Assembly (NCBI GenBank): GCA_034440635.1
Contig: JAOTON010001271.1
Span: forward strand, 1-64,000
Reading direction: 5' to 3'
DNA from: Lepas anatifera
Lineage: Eukaryota > Arthropoda > Thecostraca > Lepadidae
DNA: 64,000 bases
In this document: piece after piece, positions 61,554 through 64,000 of the stretch
How positions within the stretch are numbered: the stretch's first letter is position 1
Layout of the letters: each line of letters starts with the position of its first letter
Translations under genes and position numbers: made by a program
The notes under the pieces: model-generated
Databases searched by the model: none
The model's input: only the letters and a program-made list of their open reading frames with translations
What the model was told of the DNA's origin: nothing

Positions 61554-62410
61554 TGATTTGAATCTTTTAAAGCTACGAAGTAAGAGTCACTTCACTAGAT
61601 AGCTTACTACCGACACATCATATGAAGTCTATGGAGGGAATAAATTAATTTAGGGTGGTTGTAGCCTTCAAAATCAAAGGATCTCCAAGGAGATCTCTGG
61701 GCCAAATTGCACCTATCCATCGAAGATGTTGGGTCACTTTTTCTATACCTACCAATTATTCCCGTCTGTTTCTGCAAATCATCCGGCAATGGTAGTCTTC
61801 CGATTCATTTACCCAGTTTTTCACCAGAAACATGGATGGAAAGCGTCATTGAAGATACCCTTCACTGCACGCAAGAGGGCCTTGGTTCAATCTTTTATTT
61901 ACTTTTACCGCTGCTGAGCATTGTACGGCAACATGCCAGAAGGTTCATACGAAAATAAGATAATCAAATAAAAATAAATTTGCCGAATATTTTTGCAATT
62001 AACTCAATGACAAATCAAATCCCCGATTGTTAAAACAGTAGTTGTGTAACCTTCCTAGATGATTTACACAAGAGCTACAGGTACGTAATTCCAAACCAAA
62101 CAAGGTGTGATTTACACTAGATTTAATTTCTATGCCGCTTTCGTGTGAAAGCCGTCGATCTTTAAGAAACATGATTCTAGACCAAAGATTACTTTAGAGA
62201 TAAGTGTGGTGTTAAATATGTCACGTTTCTACACATTCTATGAAACAGGGTCCACATCAATGTTTTCAAAGTACCTAGGACAAGAGAATCAACGTCACAA
62301 GAGAGTATCAAAGTCAAAGAATCGCCACGCTGGGATTTATTGGTATATTTATTTATTGTATTCATATTATTGGTAGATATTCATAGGTCACACTCTTCTA
62401 AAAATGGACG
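61554..62410. other. Intergenic stretch, nothing recognised
   Basis: AT-rich with short chance frames; no repeat ends seen. Confidence 0.4.
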
Positions 62411-63672
62411 TCTACCCTTGCCCCACTGGGGGAGGGGCAATCGATACCCCCTAAGGTTCTTTTTCAAAATAACAAAAAAACGACGAGGGCCAGCACGCCG
62501 GTTGAGGGTCTCTACCTCTCAACGCATCATTTTCCCACCTTCCCTCAAATTTTTTATCCCGGTTCACAGAGGGTCAGGTCACCAGGTGAGGACAACTAAG
62601 GTCACCTCACTTCACCTTTTGAGCTCTATAAGAGCTACATTCCTTAGTCGATCGATGTGAAACTTACTCAACTTCATGACCCCTTCAGGGTCTACGAAAT
62701 GTATATCCGGGATTATACGATTTCGTGACCTGAGGTCAGGTCACGAGGTGACCTCATTGGAAAAGCATGGGAAAAAGCTGTCTTATGATCTAGAAGTCAC
62801 AAAAACAGTTACAAATGCTCAGTTTGCTCTGAAAAGCGTTCTTGGACACCCTTTCACGGATCCCAGGGTCATATTTTTTTCTTTGACCTCTCTGAGGTCA
62901 TCACAGGTCATCAAGGTCAAAACAGTATTTTGACAATAACTTTTGACCTAATTAGGCTAGAGCGCTGAACCAAAATCATCATGTATGACTAGTCATTAGC
63001 TTTCATTTGATAATGGCAAGGTCACTAACTGCCCTTTTGTGACCTCAGGTCATATTTGGTCACGAGGTGACCTCTGGAGGTCAAACCACTGGCGGGAGGT
63101 CATTAAGTTCCACATAGCGGAAAAAGGTCTGGCATTTTCCTATCAAGTGTACTTTACCAGATCTTAATAGCTCTAATGGCATGGGAGCTATGCCCCATTT
63201 TCTTATGCATTACATATTTTAATGGAAATAGTGTATCGTGACCTAACTCGACCTCTGGAAGTCAAACCATTGATGTGATTAGTTGGTTATTTGGGCTTAG
63301 GGGTGCACCAACCTGGTAAGGCCATATAGCGCCCAAAACAGTGCAATCGCTAAAAGTGCTCCATCTGAGACAAGAAGAGCATGAAATTCAAAGATGCATT
63401 ACCAATTTCGGTGTCAATACCTCGCTGTGCGGATGAATGGGAAAGCAAACAGCAAAAAGCACACCCACTGCAAACGTCGTCAGCGCCTCCTTTACTGAAC
63501 CATTGACCTGAGCACTTAAATATGTGAAGTAAAATCTTACAGGATTCAGAGAAGCTTTCTAATTCACTTTGCAGATTTGCACCAACCCTCATATTTTCGG
63601 AGGTAGAGGGGGTCCATCGATGGCCCCCAGTGGGGCAAAGGTGGTGCCGGACCCCCGGTGATGCAGGGCTAA
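62411..63672. mobile_element. AGGTCA-rich TTAA element (CCCTCGCCCCACC type), copy 3
   Basis: Aligns with 11,861-12,894 and 40,736-41,781. Borders have decayed (TCTA left, CTAA right). Left end CCCTTGCCCCACTGGGG. The half-site cluster lies at 63,040-63,083. It is longer because of a 224-bp insertion at 63,274-63,497. Non-coding. Confidence 0.85.
63274..63497 (-). mobile_element. 224-bp insertion with a 9-bp target duplication
   Basis: Flanked by AACCATTGA on both sides (63,265-63,273 and 63,498-63,506), while the two sister elements have this site once and no insert. Read on the minus strand, its end contains GGGCGCTATATGGCC and GGTTGGTGCACCCC, similar to 30,751-30,810 and 34,641-34,703. The family is not recognised. 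Confidence 0.72.
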
Positions 63673-64000
63673 CTGTGGAGGTAAGGTCACATGCACTGCT
63701 CATTGAAATTATCTTAATCAAGGCCGATGACCTATGGCATAAAGCTATGATCTTTTCCTCATAATGTGCACCTTTCAGCAGTGAGTGGGAGCTGACGGTT
63801 TGGCTTGGGTCCATGACCCTTGGCATTGATCTGTGACCTTGAAATAAGAATCGAGTGTGTACCAAGAGCTATGGTGTCTCCCCCCTGAGGATCATCCGTT
63901 TTGGCGAGAAATCTTTGTCAAAAATATGTTATACTGGATGACGGTCATGTGGTGGAAAACACACTGTCAATGAGCTTGAAAGGTTCAGCATGATCTGCAC
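63673..64000. other. Window end, nothing recognised
   Basis: Short stretch with scattered TGACCTT hexamers but no clear element end or gene. Confidence 0.35.

Noticed and set aside
63350..63865. Minus-strand frame of 171 codons
   Set aside because: It runs from unique sequence through the end of an AGGTCA-rich element and its 224-bp insertion, so it is a chance fusion of repeats.

Overview
This window is animal nuclear DNA, not bacterial. Two protein-coding genes can be read, both on the minus strand. One has 15 coding exons with canonical GT/AG boundaries and large introns. The rest is dominated by transposon-derived repeats, microsatellites and unremarkable AT-rich sequence. The GC-rich, Ala/Pro/Gly-rich exons, the density of small DNA transposons and the tRNA-headed SINE suggest an invertebrate, perhaps an arthropod such as a crustacean. 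That taxonomic guess is weak.

Layout. Positions 1-14,000 hold no gene. They contain a long (CA)n and a (TA)n microsatellite, copies of several MITE families, and a duplicated ~0.4 kb host unit whose two copies carry different mobile elements at the same TTAA site (8,229-13,386). Positions 14,874-16,515 are a single-exon major-facilitator transporter resembling SLC18B1, with one apparent frame break. Positions 17,000-33,000 are repeats: a TTAA-bounded pair (18,768-20,537), an AGGTCA-rich element (21,044-21,899), a full-length SINE, a ~0.6 kb-arm palindrome split at its centre by a 2.5 kb element (26,497-30,236), and a fragment of a non-LTR reverse transcriptase (31,928-32,257). Positions 33,078-60,739 are the RBM26/RBM27 (Drosophila swm) orthologue, whose introns host many of the same repeats. 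Positions 60,740-64,000 hold another full-length SINE and another AGGTCA-rich element.

RBM26/27 is an RNA-binding protein with an N-terminal PWI-like domain, an RS-rich segment, one CCCH zinc finger, a first RRM, a coiled coil, a Gly/Arg-rich segment, a second RRM and an acidic tail ending in SWRR. Exon phases join consistently except in exons 2 and 11, where one-base slips are needed. With the slip in the transporter, that makes three one-base frame problems in otherwise well-conserved genes, which looks more like assembly error than gene decay.

The most unusual content is a group of about a dozen non-autonomous elements. Most lie between TTAA sites and have GC-rich inverted ends. Most carry a shared subterminal CCACCTTCGCC-type motif at one end, and their interiors are packed with AGGTCA/TGACCT hexamers, the half-site of nuclear hormone receptors. 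TTAA targeting is shown directly by a filled site and a paralogous empty site (40,736 versus about 7,755). No transposase gene was found in the window.
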